This document shows positions 14,511-24,312 of a stretch of 36,482 nt of DNA, one piece after another (the first letter of the stretch is position 1; each line of letters begins with the position of its first letter). Both the position numbers and the translations under genes were made by a program. This stretch comes from Helicobacter heilmannii (lineage in GTDB: Bacteria > Campylobacterota > Campylobacteria > Campylobacterales > Helicobacteraceae), in NCBI RefSeq assembly GCF_001283065.1, contig NZ_CDMK01000002.1, positions 56,672 to 93,153 of the forward strand, in the 5' to 3' direction. Under the pieces are notes generated by a model. It did not search any database, had not been told where the DNA came from, and saw nothing but the letters and a program-made list of their open reading frames with translations.

Positions 14511-16859
14511 TCAAGGCTTTAATAAATTCAGGGCCTGCTGGCATAAATCCCTCCATGCCGAGGGCTTTTTGATGGCAATGCAGGTCTCAAAGGCTTTTTT
14601 CTCTCCTGCTTTATCGCCCTTTTGGCGCAGCAAAGTCGCCTTGTTGTAAAGGGCGCGCTGGCGATCTTTAGACTGGAGTTTGAGGGCAAGCAGGGCATCG
14701 CTTTGTTTTAACGCCTCTTCAACTTTGCCCTCACGGCTGAGCGCACTGATGAGTTGGTTTTGGGCGTAGGGGGTGTAGCTGTTGTTTTCATAGTGCTGTT
14801 GCAAAGAGAGCAAACTTTTAGCGTAGAGCTCTAGGGTGGTGGGGTTGTTCTTGCCCTTCTCTTCACTCTCTAAAAGCAGGGCATACACCTCGATCATGCG
14901 CTCATCGTCTTTAAACTCTTCTTGCAGCTTTGGGTAAATTTTAAAGGCCTCCTGGGGGTTATTGGTTTTCATATAGTCTAAGAACACGGTGAAGGCGATG
15001 TCGTCGTACTTGGGCTGGTTGTCTACATGGGCCAAGTTCAGGGCATCTTTAGAGGCTAGCAAAGAGTTAGCAAAGTCGTTTAAAGCATAAAGGTTGCGCC
15101 CTTGTCTATAGAGCCAAGGGAGTTTGTTGAGAGGTTTGTTTTTTAAAGCTGAGGTGGCAAAGATGCCTGCCTTGTCGTAAAGATCCCCCTCATACAAACA
15201 ATCAAACGCCTCGATTTGCTCTTCATCGCTTAGGGCGTGAGGGTTAATTTTCTCCATACGCACCAAATAGGTGTTGAAACTTTTGCAGTCGCCCTCCCTT
15301 AAAGCCTGCCGCTCCAGTTGCAACAACGCATCTTGCAGGGCGGATGAGTTTTGGGGTAGATTAAGATCTAAAACTTGGGAGTAATAGCGGTGTTCTAAGA
15401 GCAATTCGGCTTTGTACTCGAGGGCCTTTTGGTATTCATTGGAGTTTCTAGGGTAGTCTTTCAAGATTTGGTCGTAGCGTTGGATTTTTTCTTGATAGCC
15501 GCCGTGCATGGCAAAGAGGACCTGCTCATCCCTGGATTTCACTAAGGTGATGTGGATCATATTTGTGTAGTTGTCTAAATACTCCAAGTTGGCGAAGTGG
15601 GCTTCGTTGGGCTGGTTGTTCTTAGCATAAAGCAAGCCTAGTTCAAAGGCGACTTTTTCTTGGATATTTTTGTCGTTGTCTTGGTGCGAGAGCAAGGTTG
15701 CGATCTTGATTGCCGGATCAAAGAAAGAATGGGTTTTTAGGGCAATGAGCAAATCGTAGGATTTGATAGGGTGTTGCATAAAGTACTCGGGGTTGCCGTA
15801 AATGACTTTGCTCAAGATCAAAGTAGCGTTCTTGGCTCCATTGTTGAGGTCAAACAGCCCCCAGTTGAAGGCGATTTGGCTCGCGCTCTCGATGTCTTTA
15901 GCACTGCTGTAGGCCTTCTGAAAGAGCCTAGAAGCTCCAGGGCTATCCCCCCCATTGGCAACCTGCTGGGCCAGGTGCATTTGGGCTAGGGCAGCGTAGC
16001 GGTCATCTGGATATTCGCTGATGATGCGCTTGTAGGCTTGGGCAGCTTGGGCAGTGTAGTTGATTTGGCTGTAGATATCGCCAAGCATGTAAAGGACATA
16101 GGGGACTTGGGGATCAGCGGGGAAGAGTTTAAGCCACTGGGAGGCGACTTGGATTGCCAAATCTTGCTTTTTCTTGAGTCGACTGAGAGCGACAATCTCG
16201 TAAAAATACAGGTCTTTTTTAAAAATGGTGTGGGGATAGAGCCTAAAAATCCGCCCAATGGCTTCTAACGCTTCCATATAAGACCCATCTTTGATGAGTT
16301 CCTTTAAAGCCAAATACTCCTCTAGGTCCAAGCCCTTCGTGTAGGTGAGGGGTTTGTTGTCCACATCGAGCTCTTGGATGAGGGGCGTTTGGGCACCCTG
16401 GATGAGGATGGGGAAGTTCAGCCCCACCTTAGCGGATCCTTGCGGATTTTTGGGGGTTAAAAAAGGGATTTTTTGATGAAAACCCACGACCTGCCACACC
16501 TTAGACTCTTTCAGGTTGAGCTTTTGGATCGGAATGCTCTGCTTGTAGTCGTAGGGCAGAGCAAACAAGGCTTCTTTGAATTTTGGCTTGATGTGTAGGT
16601 GGAAAATAAAATTTTGCATGGTGTAGGACACGCTAAAAAACTCCGTTTCAAAGGGCATGAAGCCTATTTTCGGTGTGGAGTTGATCGTGCAAATGATTTC
16701 TTCAGAAGGGTATGCTATGAGCTCACATGCAAAGGGTTTATCGTTAGTAAGTGTCAAGGTGGCAAAATCTTTATCCTTTTCTCTACCCTTGGTCACGCTC
16801 AAATCAAGGGCGTGCAAAAAAGGCAAGCAGACGCAAAAAAGAGCAAATAGGCGCAACAT
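14511..16859 (-). CDS. pflA: Flagellar motor protein PflA (paralysed flagella)
   Basis: 782 residues with a signal peptide (MLRLFALFCVCLPFLHA, then LDLSVTKG), a beta-rich N-terminal domain (about 20-180), then a long all-helical superhelix of TPR-like repeats (for example VPYVLYMLGDIYSQINYTAQ and FELGLLYAKNNQPNEAH). PflA is a periplasmic scaffold of the epsilonproteobacterial flagellar motor that works with PflB to recruit the stator ring. Its place after nuoN matches HP1274. The ATG at 16859 shares its A with the nuoN TGA (TGATG), so it is translationally coupled. A TTG at 16862 would add one residue. The length is close to the H. pylori protein. Confidence 0.9.
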   Translation of the reverse strand: MLRLFALFCVCLPFLHALDLSVTKGREKDKDFATLTLTNDKPFACELIAYPSEEIICTINSTPKIGFMPFETEFFSVSYTMQNFIFHLHIKPKFKEALFALPYDYKQSIPIQKLNLKESKVWQVVGFHQKIPFLTPKNPQGSAKVGLNFPILIQGAQTPLIQELDVDNKPLTYTKGLDLEEYLALKELIKDGSYMEALEAIGRIFRLYPHTIFKKDLYFYEIVALSRLKKKQDLAIQVASQWLKLFPADPQVPYVLYMLGDIYSQINYTAQAAQAYKRIISEYPDDRYAALAQMHLAQQVANGGDSPGASRLFQKAYSSAKDIESASQIAFNWGLFDLNNGAKNATLILSKVIYGNPEYFMQHPIKSYDLLIALKTHSFFDPAIKIATLLSHQDNDKNIQEKVAFELGLLYAKNNQPNEAHFANLEYLDNYTNMIHITLVKSRDEQVLFAMHGGYQEKIQRYDQILKDYPRNSNEYQKALEYKAELLLEHRYYSQVLDLNLPQNSSALQDALLQLERQALREGDCKSFNTYLVRMEKINPHALSDEEQIEAFDCLYEGDLYDKAGIFATSALKNKPLNKLPWLYRQGRNLYALNDFANSLLASKDALNLAHVDNQPKYDDIAFTVFLDYMKTNNPQEAFKIYPKLQEEFKDDERMIEVYALLLESEEKGKNNPTTLELYAKSLLSLQQHYENNSYTPYAQNQLISALSREGKVEEALKQSDALLALKLQSKDRQRALYNKATLLRQKGDKAGEKKAFETCIAIKKPSAWRDLCQQALNLLKP

Positions 16860-18310
16860 CAAGCTTGGCTAGAGTTTAAATAAAGGCGCAGCACAAAGAC
16901 GGAAAATATGCACAAGAGCGCCATGGTAGTACTGACACCATAAAGGGCGGGGGTGGCGTTTGTGGCATTTGGGGGGGTGGCAGTGGGGGCTTTAAAAAAC
17001 ATCGCCACAAGCAAGCGCAGGTAATAGACTGCGCTCACCGCGCTGTTTAACACCATCACGATGGGCAAAAACACTTGGTGCTGGCTGATCACCTGCTCTA
17101 ACACCATCACTTTACCCCAAAACATAGAAAAAGGCGGGATGCCTGCGAGCGAACATAGGAAAATGGCACTTAAAATCGCCAACAGGGGTTTGGTTTGGAT
17201 CAGGCCATTGAAGCGCTCATAAGGGTAGGTGTAGCTGTTGTGCCTCGCGTCTTGTTGGTTGGTGACCATCCACAAGATCGCAAATGCCCCAATGTTGGTG
17301 ATCAAAAATAAAAGCCAATAGCTAAACAACGCCCCCGCACCATCCACCACGCACGCCAAAGCAAAACCTGTATGCGAGATCGAGCTGTAGGCCATCATGC
17401 GCTTGACATCTTTTTGCAAGAGTGCCATAGCATTGGGAATCGTGATCGTGAGCGCGATTAAAGCTGTGTAGAGGTTTTCAATGACAAAGGACTCGGTGTT
17501 TAAGAAGGCGTAGAGCACACGCAAAAGCACCACCAACCCTGCCATTTTAGGCACAATGGAGATAAAGCCGGCAAATACGGGATTGTTGCCCTCGTAAATG
17601 TCGGGCATCCAAGTGTGAAAGGGCACCAGCGACACCTTAAAGCCAAGCGCGCCTAGCATGCACGCCAAAGCTACAAAAAACAAGGGTAGGGCTTTGGGCT
17701 CGTGGTGGAAAAACGCGCTCCTTAGCCCATCGCCCACCCCGCTTAAATCTAAATGCCCCGTGAGCAAATAGAGCAAAGCCACGCCCAGCACAAAGAACAC
17801 CCCCGCCAAAACGCTCAAGCTAAAGTATTTGATCGCCGCTTCGATCCCCGTGCTTTTGTAATTGATCGCCATTAAAACACACATCGCTAAAGACGCGCTC
17901 TCTAGCCCAAGCAAAATCAGTAATAAATGATCTGTGGAGACCATGAGAATAAACCCGCCGACCATGAAAAGATAGAGGGGGTAGAACTCGGGGGTTTCAA
18001 ACTCGCTAAACTTCTCTTTACTTAGAACTAAGAGCAATAAAAGCAAACTTGCAAGAGCGATGAAAAGCTGCCCGCTCAAAGATGCGCCATCGGTTAAAAA
18101 ATCGCCCGCGCTATCTGTGGGGGGGTTATAAAAGGCGATCCATAGCACACTAGAAGCAAGGACCAGCCCCGCGATCGCCACACTCAAAGGTTTAGAAAAG
18201 CCCTTCAAATCCAAGAGCAGCAAGAAAATCCCACCCCCCACACACAGAAACAGAGGCATGAGCACTTGTAAATCCAACTCAGGCATAAGAGATGAGATCA
18301 AGGGATTCAT
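16859..18310 (-). CDS. nuoN: NADH-quinone oxidoreductase subunit N
   Basis: 483 residues, about 14 membrane helices, a member of the antiporter-like family of complex I proton-pumping subunits. Key residues for the channel are in LGLESASLAMCVLMAINYKS, IEAAIKYFSLSVLAG (helix 7 Lys region), VPFHTWMPDIYEGN and LLQKDVKRMMAYSSISHTGF. AAGGAAG lies upstream of its ATG. It follows nuoM by nine bases and leads into pflA. Corresponds to HP1273. Confidence 0.96.
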   Translation of the reverse strand: MNPLISSLMPELDLQVLMPLFLCVGGGIFLLLLDLKGFSKPLSVAIAGLVLASSVLWIAFYNPPTDSAGDFLTDGASLSGQLFIALASLLLLLLVLSKEKFSEFETPEFYPLYLFMVGGFILMVSTDHLLLILLGLESASLAMCVLMAINYKSTGIEAAIKYFSLSVLAGVFFVLGVALLYLLTGHLDLSGVGDGLRSAFFHHEPKALPLFFVALACMLGALGFKVSLVPFHTWMPDIYEGNNPVFAGFISIVPKMAGLVVLLRVLYAFLNTESFVIENLYTALIALTITIPNAMALLQKDVKRMMAYSSISHTGFALACVVDGAGALFSYWLLFLITNIGAFAILWMVTNQQDARHNSYTYPYERFNGLIQTKPLLAILSAIFLCSLAGIPPFSMFWGKVMVLEQVISQHQVFLPIVMVLNSAVSAVYYLRLLVAMFFKAPTATPPNATNATPALYGVSTTMALLCIFSVFVLRLYLNSSQA

Positions 18311-18319
18311 TGTTCTTCC

Positions 18320-19822
18320 TTAGGTATTGATGCGCCCTTGTAGGCTTTCTAAGAGCACTTGTACACTCTGCTCAATGGGGGCAAGCAGGGGCTTAGGGTA
18401 AATGCCTAAAAACAGCACCGCCGCCACTAAAAGAGCCAACACACTTTTTTCGCTGCAGGTTAGGGAAGTCAGGGCTTTGGCTTTATTAAGCGCATAATGC
18501 CCTGAAGGCTGTGCGCCATAGAACACTTTTTTATACAGCACCAGCATATAAATGGCGGATAAAATAATGGTCGTCCCCGCTAAAAATGCCATGAGGGGAG
18601 AGCTTTTAAAAAAGCCAAGCAGACTTAAAAACTCGCCCACAAAACCGCTTGTAAGGGGCATGCCCACATTGGCCAATAAGAGCACCATGAAAAATGCCGC
18701 ATAGCTCGGCATCAAATGCGCCACGCCCTTAAAGGCGACAATCTTACTAGAGTGATAGCGATCAAACAATACGCCCACGAGCATGAAGAGCCCAGCACTC
18801 ACCAACCCGTGTGAAAACATCGTAAAGATGGCACCCCCCACACCCTCCACATTGAGCGCATACAGCCCCAACACCGCCACACCCATGTGCGACATGGAGC
18901 TATAGGCGATCAATCGTTTCATCTCTTTTTGTGCGCTTGCTAAGAGCCCGCCATAAAGCACCATTAAAAGGGCTAAGACGCTTAAAGGCAAAAAGTAATG
19001 CAACACCACATTAGGAAACAAGGGCAATAAAAAGCGCACCATGGCGTAAGTCCCCATTTTTAACAGCAGAGCCGAGAGCACCGCCGAGCCAACGACGGGG
19101 GCGTTGCCATAGGCGTAGGGCAGCCAATTGTGGAAGGGAAAAATGGGGATTTTCACCGCAATGCCCACGAAGAAGGCGATGAACACCCACAAGCGCACTT
19201 GGGGGGGCAGGACCACGCTGTTGAAGGTTTCTAAATCAAAATTAAAGGGGGTTTCAAGCGCAAGGCTGCAGGCATAGGCATAGTATAAAATTGCTAGGAG
19301 CATAAAAAGCGAAGCTAAAAAGGTATAAAGGAAGAATTTAAGCCCTGAATAGACTTTAGGCCCCACGCCATAACGCCCAATCATGTAAAGCACGGGTAGG
19401 AGCGACACTTCCCAAAAGACATAAAAGAAAATGAGATTTAAGGAAGTGAAAACCCCCATTAAAATGCCCTCCAAAAGCAGGATACAAATGAGCATATCTT
19501 TAATGTGTTTACTCACATACAAGGCGAGCAAGAATAAAATGAAGGCGGTTAAAAGCAGTAGAGTTAAAGAAATCCCATCCACGCCCACATGGTAGTTGAT
19601 CCCCACTTGCCTAACAAGGTTGGCAAACTCTTCAAATTGCATCACCCCCGTGTCCTTGTCAAACAGCACCCACAACCCCACGACAAGGGCGAGCTCAAGA
19701 GCGGTGATTAAAACCCCATAGGGCTTGGCGTGCTTTTCGCTCAAACCAAATAGGGGCAAACACGCCACAATGGGGAAGAAAATCAACACGCTTAAAAAGT
19801 GGTGCGGCAAAAGTGCGTCCAT
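18320..19822 (-). CDS. nuoM: NADH-quinone oxidoreductase subunit M
   Basis: 500 residues, antiporter-like membrane subunit of complex I. Recognisable by IFFYVFWEVSLLPVLYMIG with the channel Glu, YSGLKFFLYTFLASLFML, IPIFPFHNWLPYAYGNAP, and AQKEMKRLIAYSSMSHMG. The start has GGAG five bases before the ATG, formed by the end of nuoL (one-base gap). A C-terminal amphipathic end replaces the long lateral helix found in NuoL. HP1272 equivalent. Confidence 0.97.
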   Translation of the reverse strand: MDALLPHHFLSVLIFFPIVACLPLFGLSEKHAKPYGVLITALELALVVGLWVLFDKDTGVMQFEEFANLVRQVGINYHVGVDGISLTLLLLTAFILFLLALYVSKHIKDMLICILLLEGILMGVFTSLNLIFFYVFWEVSLLPVLYMIGRYGVGPKVYSGLKFFLYTFLASLFMLLAILYYAYACSLALETPFNFDLETFNSVVLPPQVRLWVFIAFFVGIAVKIPIFPFHNWLPYAYGNAPVVGSAVLSALLLKMGTYAMVRFLLPLFPNVVLHYFLPLSVLALLMVLYGGLLASAQKEMKRLIAYSSMSHMGVAVLGLYALNVEGVGGAIFTMFSHGLVSAGLFMLVGVLFDRYHSSKIVAFKGVAHLMPSYAAFFMVLLLANVGMPLTSGFVGEFLSLLGFFKSSPLMAFLAGTTIILSAIYMLVLYKKVFYGAQPSGHYALNKAKALTSLTCSEKSVLALLVAAVLFLGIYPKPLLAPIEQSVQVLLESLQGRINT

Positions 19823-19823
19823 A

Positions 19824-21680
19824 CTAACTCCAAAAACTTAACATTGTAACAAAGACGATCACCACCACCCCAAAAGCCATGAGCCTTAAAGCTCCGCTCA
19901 AATTGCCACTTTGCAAGGGGATCAGCATTTGCCCGATTAAAGTGGGGATTTTGGCGATGGTATCCACAAAGGCATCGAGCATGCGCACTTCAATTTTACG
20001 CCATACCCAAAAGGCAAAGCCCAAAAATGCCCGAGAGATGGCAATGTACAGAGCCGGGATATAGTATTGGTTTAAAAGCAAGCGGTAGAAAAACCCGCCC
20101 TCTTTGTTGCCAAAGCCTTTTTTATACTTTTGCACGGCGTAAGCAATGGAGAGTAAAACCCCGATGGTCGTAAGAGCCAATAAGAGCATTTTAGGCACGG
20201 GGTAATCGGCAAAAGAGGGCACTTTAATCGCCTTTGAGACAAAATGAAAAAAGCCATGCTCAAAAAAGCCTGCCACTACGGCTAAAATGGCTAAGGGCAG
20301 CATCGCTACAAGCATGAATCCAGGGGCTTCGTGGGGATGATCGATCGCATGCACTTTGGGAGCAAAGAACACAAGCATTAAGAGCCGAAAGCTGTAAAAC
20401 GCCGTAAAAAGCGCCCCAATCAGTAGGGCTAAAAAGAGCCCATGGTGGCCTGTGGCAAAGGCGACTTCTAGGATTTTATCCTTAGAGAAAAAGCCGGCAA
20501 AGGGGTAGAGCCCACAAAGGGCTAAGGACGCGAGCCCCATCAAAATGGCCGTGGTTTTTAAGGGTTTATAAAGCCCGCCCATTTTGCTAATGTCTAGTTC
20601 ATCGTGCATGGCATGCATGACATTGCCCGCCCCCAAAAAGAGCAGGGCTTTAAAAAAGGCGTGGGTGAAAAGGTGAAACAAGGCAATCCAGTAAGCCCCC
20701 AGCCCCGCCCCCACAAACATATAACCCAGCTGTGAGAGGGTGGAGTAAGCTACAATGCGTTTTAAGTCTTTATTGACTAGTGCCATGCTTGCTCCAAACA
20801 ACGCCACAAACGCCCCTAAACAAGCAATGCCATAACCCAACCCAGGCAATGCGCTATACAAGGGGTGCGCGCGGATCACCAAATACACCCCAGCCGTAAC
20901 CATGGTGGCGGCGTGGATCAAGGCCGATACAGGCGTGGGCCCCTCCATCGCGTTGGCTAGCCAAGTGTGTAAGGGAAATTGTGCGCTTTTACCCACCGCC
21001 CCAATAAAGAGCAATAAGCCAATGCCATAAAGTGTATGGGGGTTGGCACTAGAGAGGTTGCTAAAGACTTCGCTGTACTTCACCGAGCCAAAGGTCCATT
21101 GCACCCATAAAATCCCCATGAGCATGCCAAGGTCGGCAATGCGGTTCATTACAAAGGCTTCAATGGAGGCGTTGTTCGCGCTTGTTTTTTGATACCAAAA
21201 GCCAATGAGTAAGTAAGAGCACAGCCCCACGCCCTCCCAGCCCACAAAGAGTCCTAAGAAGTTATCGCTAAGCACTAAAACGAGCATAGAGAACACAAAG
21301 CCCGAGAGGTAGCTAAAGTAGCGGTTATAGCCCTTGTCATGTTGCATATACCCGATCGAATACACATGTACCAAGAAAGACACCAAAGTAACCACCACAA
21401 TCATCACCGCGCTAATGGGGTCAAGCGCAAAGGAAAAGCCCACGCTAAAGCCGCCTAAGACCATCCAATCAAATAGGCTAGCTTGCACCATTTGGTGGTG
21501 CAAGCTCACATTGAGTAGATACAACGCACACAGGAAGGCAAGCCCTAGCAAACTAGAGTTAATGACCCCCACTTGCAAGCTCTTGGGGCAAGTGCCAAAA
21601 CAGCCCGCATAAAGTGCCCCCGCTAAGGGCAAGAACAACACCGCTTCTAACACCAAAGACGCGCATATATGATCCTGCAT
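19824..21680 (-). CDS. nuoL: NADH-quinone oxidoreductase subunit L
   Basis: 618 residues, the largest antiporter-like subunit. It has the family segments NFLGLFVGWEGVGLCSYLLIG, QFPLHTWLANAMEGPTPVS, LIHAATMVTAGVYL and LVNKDLKRIVAYSTLSQLGY, plus a C-terminal extension that in complex I forms the lateral helix HL and a final membrane helix (GVVVIVFVTMLSFW). It pumps protons as quinone is reduced. It lies between nuoK (one base) and nuoM (one base). HP1271 equivalent. Confidence 0.97.
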   Translation of the reverse strand: MQDHICASLVLEAVLFLPLAGALYAGCFGTCPKSLQVGVINSSLLGLAFLCALYLLNVSLHHQMVQASLFDWMVLGGFSVGFSFALDPISAVMIVVVTLVSFLVHVYSIGYMQHDKGYNRYFSYLSGFVFSMLVLVLSDNFLGLFVGWEGVGLCSYLLIGFWYQKTSANNASIEAFVMNRIADLGMLMGILWVQWTFGSVKYSEVFSNLSSANPHTLYGIGLLLFIGAVGKSAQFPLHTWLANAMEGPTPVSALIHAATMVTAGVYLVIRAHPLYSALPGLGYGIACLGAFVALFGASMALVNKDLKRIVAYSTLSQLGYMFVGAGLGAYWIALFHLFTHAFFKALLFLGAGNVMHAMHDELDISKMGGLYKPLKTTAILMGLASLALCGLYPFAGFFSKDKILEVAFATGHHGLFLALLIGALFTAFYSFRLLMLVFFAPKVHAIDHPHEAPGFMLVAMLPLAILAVVAGFFEHGFFHFVSKAIKVPSFADYPVPKMLLLALTTIGVLLSIAYAVQKYKKGFGNKEGGFFYRLLLNQYYIPALYIAISRAFLGFAFWVWRKIEVRMLDAFVDTIAKIPTLIGQMLIPLQSGNLSGALRLMAFGVVVIVFVTMLSFWS

Positions 21681-21681
21681 G

Positions 21682-21987
21682 CTAACCTCTCATGCGCGCT
21701 AGGGTATCTATGTCTAGGGTTTTATGTTTTCTATGCCATAAAATCACAAGCCCCAGCCCCACGGCCACCTCTGCTGCCGCCACAGCAATCATAAACAACG
21801 CGAACACCTGCCCATCAATGTTTTCCAAAGAGTGGGCGATCGCCACAAAGGCAACATTGACGGCATTGAGCATGATTTCTGTAGAAAAAAAGAGCATTAA
21901 AATGTTCTTGCGCCGCAGAATGCCAAAGAGCCCCACGCTAAAGAGCAAAGCCGAAAAGACCAAATAATGCGCTAGGGTAAGCATCAA
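21682..21987 (-). CDS. nuoK: NADH-quinone oxidoreductase subunit K
   Basis: 101 residues, three membrane helices, normal NuoK length. The conserved membrane glutamates that form part of the proton path are in STEIMLNAVNVAFVA and AVAAAEVAVGLGLV. The ATG overlaps the nuoJ stop (ATGA). The start is followed by the typical LAHYLVFSALLFSVGLFG. HP1270 equivalent. Confidence 0.96.
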   Translation of the reverse strand: MMLTLAHYLVFSALLFSVGLFGILRRKNILMLFFSTEIMLNAVNVAFVAIAHSLENIDGQVFALFMIAVAAAEVAVGLGLVILWHRKHKTLDIDTLARMRG

Positions 21988-22496
21988 TTCTCCTTCTTAA
22001 GTGCGCTCGCCATCGCCCCAACTAGGGCGACCAAGAGCATGAACGCCCCCACTTCAAAGGCGACTAGGTATTTAGTAAAAAGCACAAAGCCAATGAGCTT
22101 TATGTTGGAAGTGTCTAAATCGGGGTTCAAGCTCTCTTGTAAATTGTGCGCGTAATGCGCCACAAAGGGCGCGCCCAAGAAAGCCACCAACACCACCGCT
22201 AAGGCAATGGCTAGCAGGGCGGGGATTTTGGGGGCGTGTTTACGCTCCTGCACCTCTTGTGAGGTGTTTAAAAAGAGCATGCCAAAGGCGTACATCACCA
22301 CCACCGCGCCTACATAGACTAAGATTTGCACCACGCCTAGAAACTCCGCGTCCAAGAGGAAAAAAAAGGCGGACACAAAAACCATCGCCGCCGCTAGAGA
22401 GGTCATGGCGTATAAAATATTCGTGGTCGTAACAACCACAAACGCCATGCCAAGAGTTAGGGCAGCAAAGATATAAAAGGCAATGCTCTCAAACAT
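21984..22496 (-). CDS. nuoJ: NADH-quinone oxidoreductase subunit J
   Basis: 170 residues, five membrane helices. Family signature [20 protein letters not shown] follows the short [13 protein letters not shown] segment. This helix undergoes the pi-bulge change in complex I turnover. The C-terminal helix [19 protein letters not shown] is typical. It starts eight bases inside the end of nuoI and overlaps nuoK by four bases. HP1269 equivalent. Confidence 0.95.
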   Translation of the reverse strand: MFESIAFYIFAALTLGMAFVVVTTTNILYAMTSLAAAMVFVSAFFFLLDAEFLGVVQILVYVGAVVVMYAFGMLFLNTSQEVQERKHAPKIPALLAIALAVVLVAFLGAPFVAHYAHNLQESLNPDLDTSNIKLIGFVLFTKYLVAFEVGAFMLLVALVGAMASALKKEN

Positions 22497-23313
22497 GGCT
22501 CTCCTCCTTCTCTTTTTTCTCTTTGTCCTCTGTTACCCCCTCTTTGTTCTCCTGTGCCTCCTGTGCCTCTTTAACTTTAGCTTCCTTCGCCTCTTTTGCC
22601 CCCTCCTTATTTTCCTTAACCTCTCCTTTAACCTCCCCCTTCACTTCCTTCGCCTCTTTAACCTCTGGCGTTTCTTTAGCCCCCTCTTTTTTGCCCTCTT
22701 CTTTAACTTTTTTAACCTCCTCTGCCTTTTCCTCTTTAAGGGCGTAATCTAGGGGGGTTTGGGCTAGGCGTGCATTGGCGTTCGTGCTGGGTGCGCCAAA
22801 GCCGGCAAATTCGACATGGCTGTGGTCTTTGGCACTTTGTATGTCGGTTAAGAACTCTGATTTGCCTCCAAATTGCGCGCGTTGTTCACTGCTGTTTTCA
22901 AAGCGCTGCCCCATCACAATGGCAAGCTCGGGGCACACCTCGGCACACAGCCCGCAATAAATGCACCGCCCTAAGTTAATGGTGTAGCTGTCGATGTATT
23001 TGCGCTCGTCCTCTGCTTTGTGCGTGATGATACGGATACAATTACTCGTGCAAATCTTTTCACACAGCCCACACCCGATACAGCGCTCATTGCCCGACTC
23101 CAAAAGCCTTTGCAAGTGGTGCACGGCTCTATATCTAGGGCTTAAGGGCAACACCTCCATAGGATAATGTATCGTAACCTCTTTACTAAAAAACTCTTTA
23201 ATGGTCAGCCCCAAGCCTTTAAACAGCTCTAGCCCAAAGCTCGTTTTGAGCGTGTCTAAAAGTTTAGGGCTAGGCTTTTTAGGGTCTAGCCATTTATAGG
23301 TTTGTTTGCCCAT
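22489..23313 (-). CDS. nuoI: NADH-quinone oxidoreductase subunit I with long Lys/Glu tail
   Basis: 274 residues. The first 190 form normal NuoI, the ferredoxin-like arm that passes electrons to quinone. Two [4Fe-4S] motifs are seen: [16 protein letters not shown] and [15 protein letters not shown]. After about residue 190 comes a tail of roughly 80 residues built almost only of Lys, Glu, Ala, Val and Gly ([17 protein letters not shown] and similar), which the core enzyme does not need. GGAGGAG stands just before the ATG. The tail makes it clearly longer than other NuoI proteins known to me. The sequence is in frame throughout and reaches the usual nuoJ overlap, so an assembly error is unlikely. 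Confidence 0.93.
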   Translation of the reverse strand: MGKQTYKWLDPKKPSPKLLDTLKTSFGLELFKGLGLTIKEFFSKEVTIHYPMEVLPLSPRYRAVHHLQRLLESGNERCIGCGLCEKICTSNCIRIITHKAEDERKYIDSYTINLGRCIYCGLCAEVCPELAIVMGQRFENSSEQRAQFGGKSEFLTDIQSAKDHSHVEFAGFGAPSTNANARLAQTPLDYALKEEKAEEVKKVKEEGKKEGAKETPEVKEAKEVKGEVKGEVKENKEGAKEAKEAKVKEAQEAQENKEGVTEDKEKKEKEESHV

Positions 23314-23322
23314 GCACTCCTC

Positions 23323-24312
23323 CTAAATTAAGATGATAAGCCCGGTGGCTAGGATATTGACTAGGGCTAAAGGGAGCATGATTTTCCAGCACATGCGCAT
23401 GAGTTGATCGGGGCGGACATGGGGGAAGGTCGCGCGCGCCCACATGGACAAGAACACAAAGAAACACACTTTAATTAAAATCGCAATGCCACCTGGGATA
23501 AAGCCCCACGCATTGTAACCCCCAAAGAAAATCAAAGAAATCACAAAACAAAAGGCGAATAAATGGGCGTATTCGGCTAAGAAAAACATGCCCCAACGCA
23601 AACCGCTATACTCCGTGCAAAAGCCTGCCACAATCTCGGCTTCGTGCTCTAACAAGTCAAAGGGCGTGCGGTTCAACTCTGCGTAGCTAGAGATCAAGAA
23701 CAAAAAGAAGGCTAAGGGCTGCTTGAAGACAAACCAGTGCAACATCCCGCCCTCTTGGTAGTGGTTGATTTCTACCAAAGACAAAGAGCCCACCACCATG
23801 ATGGGGGCTAAAATCGTTAGGGTGCTCACCACCTCAAAGCTTAAGAGCTGAATGGTCGCTCTTGCCGCCCCGATTAAAGAATACTTGCTATTAGATGCCA
23901 AGCCCGCAAGCAAGGGGGCGTAAATGCTCGCCGAGCCCACCGCCAAAAAGAACAATAACCCAACATTGATGTCGGAGATGATGGGCTTGATTGTGTGCCC
24001 GAAGATTTGAAAATCGCCAAAGAAGGGGATGGGTGCCATGCTCACAAATGCGCTCACCATAGCGATGACAGGAGCGATGGAAAAAATCAAGCGGTTGGCG
24101 TGCTGTGGGATGATGTCCTCTTTGGTGAAAAGTTTGATCGCATCGGCGATCACTTGCAACAACCCAAAGGGGCCGACATAAGTGGGGCCTAAACGCCTTT
24201 GAAAATAGGCTAAGACTTTGCGTTCCAAATAAGTCCCAAACGCCCCCAGCCCCGAAAAGACTAAGACCACCACTAAGATTTTGATCAAAGTTTCTACAAT
24301 CTCGGCACTCAT
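23323..24312 (-). CDS. nuoH: NADH-quinone oxidoreductase subunit H
   Basis: 329 residues from the ATG at 24312, which overlaps the nuoG stop (ATGA) with GGGAG upstream. A TTG/ATG further 5' would only add residues read within nuoG. Eight membrane helices form the quinone entry chamber. Visible motifs: YLERKVLAYFQRRLGPTYVG, LLQVIADAIKLFTKEDIIP, GWASNSKYS-like region ASNSKYSLIGAARAT, and SYAELNRTPFDLLEHEAEIV with the acidic quinone-channel residues. HP1267 equivalent. Confidence 0.96.
   Translation of the reverse strand: MSAEIVETLIKILVVVLVFSGLGAFGTYLERKVLAYFQRRLGPTYVGPFGLLQVIADAIKLFTKEDIIPQHANRLIFSIAPVIAMVSAFVSMAPIPFFGDFQIFGHTIKPIISDINVGLLFFLAVGSASIYAPLLAGLASNSKYSLIGAARATIQLLSFEVVSTLTILAPIMVVGSLSLVEINHYQEGGMLHWFVFKQPLAFFLFLISSYAELNRTPFDLLEHEAEIVAGFCTEYSGLRWGMFFLAEYAHLFAFCFVISLIFFGGYNAWGFIPGGIAILIKVCFFVFLSMWARATFPHVRPDQLMRMCWKIMLPLALVNILATGLIILI

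Noticed and set aside
22483-22752. Plus-strand Leu/Phe/Cys-rich frame opposite the NuoI tail
   Set aside because: It is the antisense of the Lys/Glu-rich repeat, with no independent signals.
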